Assembly (NCBI GenBank): GCA_003509305.1
Contig: DOMU01000075.1
Coordinates: 1-5,827, forward strand
Origin: Desulfobulbaceae bacterium
Lineage (GTDB): Bacteria > Desulfobacterota > Desulfobulbia > Desulfobulbales > Desulfocapsaceae
Reading direction: 5' to 3'
Length of the DNA: 5,827 nucleotides
Shown here: positions 5,460 to 5,827 of the stretch, piece by piece
How positions within the stretch are numbered: position 1 is the first letter of the stretch
Layout: each line of letters starts with the position of its first letter
Position numbers and translations under genes: made by a program
The notes under the pieces: generated by a model
The model's database searches: none
The model's input: only the letters and a program-made list of their open reading frames with translations
Told to the model about the DNA's origin: nothing

Positions 5460-5827
5460 CAAAAGTACGAATATACGATCTGGCCAAAGAATGCGGTATG
5501 GAGAGCAAGGAACTGGTCGAAAAACTGAAGAAAAACTTTGGTCAGGATGTCAAAAGCCCGAGTTCGACGATTTCGGATGACGTGGCCGACAAAGTGCGTG
5601 GCATGATCGGCAAAGGCGCGGGTAAAAACGGCGCTGGCAAAAATGACGTTATCGCCGAAAACGACGAGGCCCAGGCGCGGCGGCCGACCGTCATTCTGCG
5701 GCGGGGGCGTCCAGAACCGGTCGAGGAAGCCGCTGTCGCATCGGTTCCCGATCAGACCGAAGCCGTGGACGCGCTGGAAGAAAAGGAGGGCGTGACGCCA
5801 TCCTCTCCGCCGTTTCCTTCGGAATTC
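5456..5827 (+). CDS. infB: Translation initiation factor IF-2, N-terminal 124 residues only
   Basis: IF-2 is the GTPase that brings initiator fMet-tRNA to the 30S subunit and promotes subunit joining. Only the N-terminal region is present; the GTPase and tRNA-binding domains lie beyond the right edge. Residues 1-52 form the IF2 N-terminal domain: MTKVRIYDLAKECGMESKEL, then LKKNFGQDVKSPSSTISDD. After it comes a low-complexity linker with a GKGAGKNGAGKN repeat (about 53-64), the RRPTVILRRGRP segment, and an acidic, proline-containing stretch, typical of long proteobacterial IF-2. Start ATG 5456 overlaps the ylxR stop by 4 bp. The upstream purine/G-rich stretch is a poor ribosome site, so coupling to ylxR translation is likely. 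Confidence 0.94.
   Translation, partial: MTKVRIYDLAKECGMESKELVEKLKKNFGQDVKSPSSTISDDVADKVRGMIGKGAGKNGAGKNDVIAENDEAQARRPTVILRRGRPEPVEEAAVASVPDQTEAVDALEEKEGVTPSSPPFPSEF

Noticed and set aside
5822..5827. GAATTC (EcoRI site) exactly at the right edge, suggesting a cloned-fragment end
   Set aside because: GAATTC also occurs internally (for example 1320-1325 and near 4506), the left edge has no such site, and infB is open across the end, so the coincidence carries no biological meaning.

Overview
The window joins two unrelated chromosomal neighbourhoods of a Gram-negative-type bacterium with moderate to high GC content. The order rimP–nusA–ylxR–infB is the widespread bacterial transcription/translation operon. 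The NusA N-terminus, its single C-terminal helix-hairpin-helix unit, the IF2 N-terminus and the CI-type regulator together look most like Deltaproteobacteria (Desulfobacterota in the wide sense). That assignment is a moderate-confidence inference; nothing in the window is diagnostic.

Left part (1-2235), copper handling. A P1B-type copper-exporting ATPase (copA) runs on the minus strand and leaves the window at its GDGIND motif. A 66-residue copper chaperone (copZ) is divergently transcribed from it across a 103-bp gap. CopZ would bind cytosolic Cu(I) and pass it to CopA for export.

Middle (2236-3406). A minus-strand gene encodes a small CI-type helix-turn-helix protein with a coiled-coil-like tail and no peptidase domain. 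It converges on copZ and has a terminator-like hairpin beyond its stop. Upstream of it is a 451-bp gene-free stretch. This holds a candidate extended -10 promoter for the regulator, an inverted repeat over its -35, related half-sites further right, a perfect TTGACA -35 pointing right, and a structured leader that ends in a very strong intrinsic terminator 34 bp before rimP.

Right part (3407-5827). rimP (30S maturation), nusA (termination/antitermination), ylxR (small RNA-binding protein, RNase P modulator family) and the start of infB (IF2) form a tight same-strand operon. Gaps are 35 bp with a hairpin, 8 bp with a TTG start, and a 4-bp ATGA overlap. infB runs off the right edge.

Most of the window is ordinary conserved content. 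The parts worth a second look are the terminator inside the presumed rimP-nusA leader, which suggests attenuation and possibly NusA autoregulation, and the repeated TTTCCCG(T/C)T motif shared by the regulator promoter and the operon promoter. I found no CRISPR array, insertion sequence, tRNA or rRNA.
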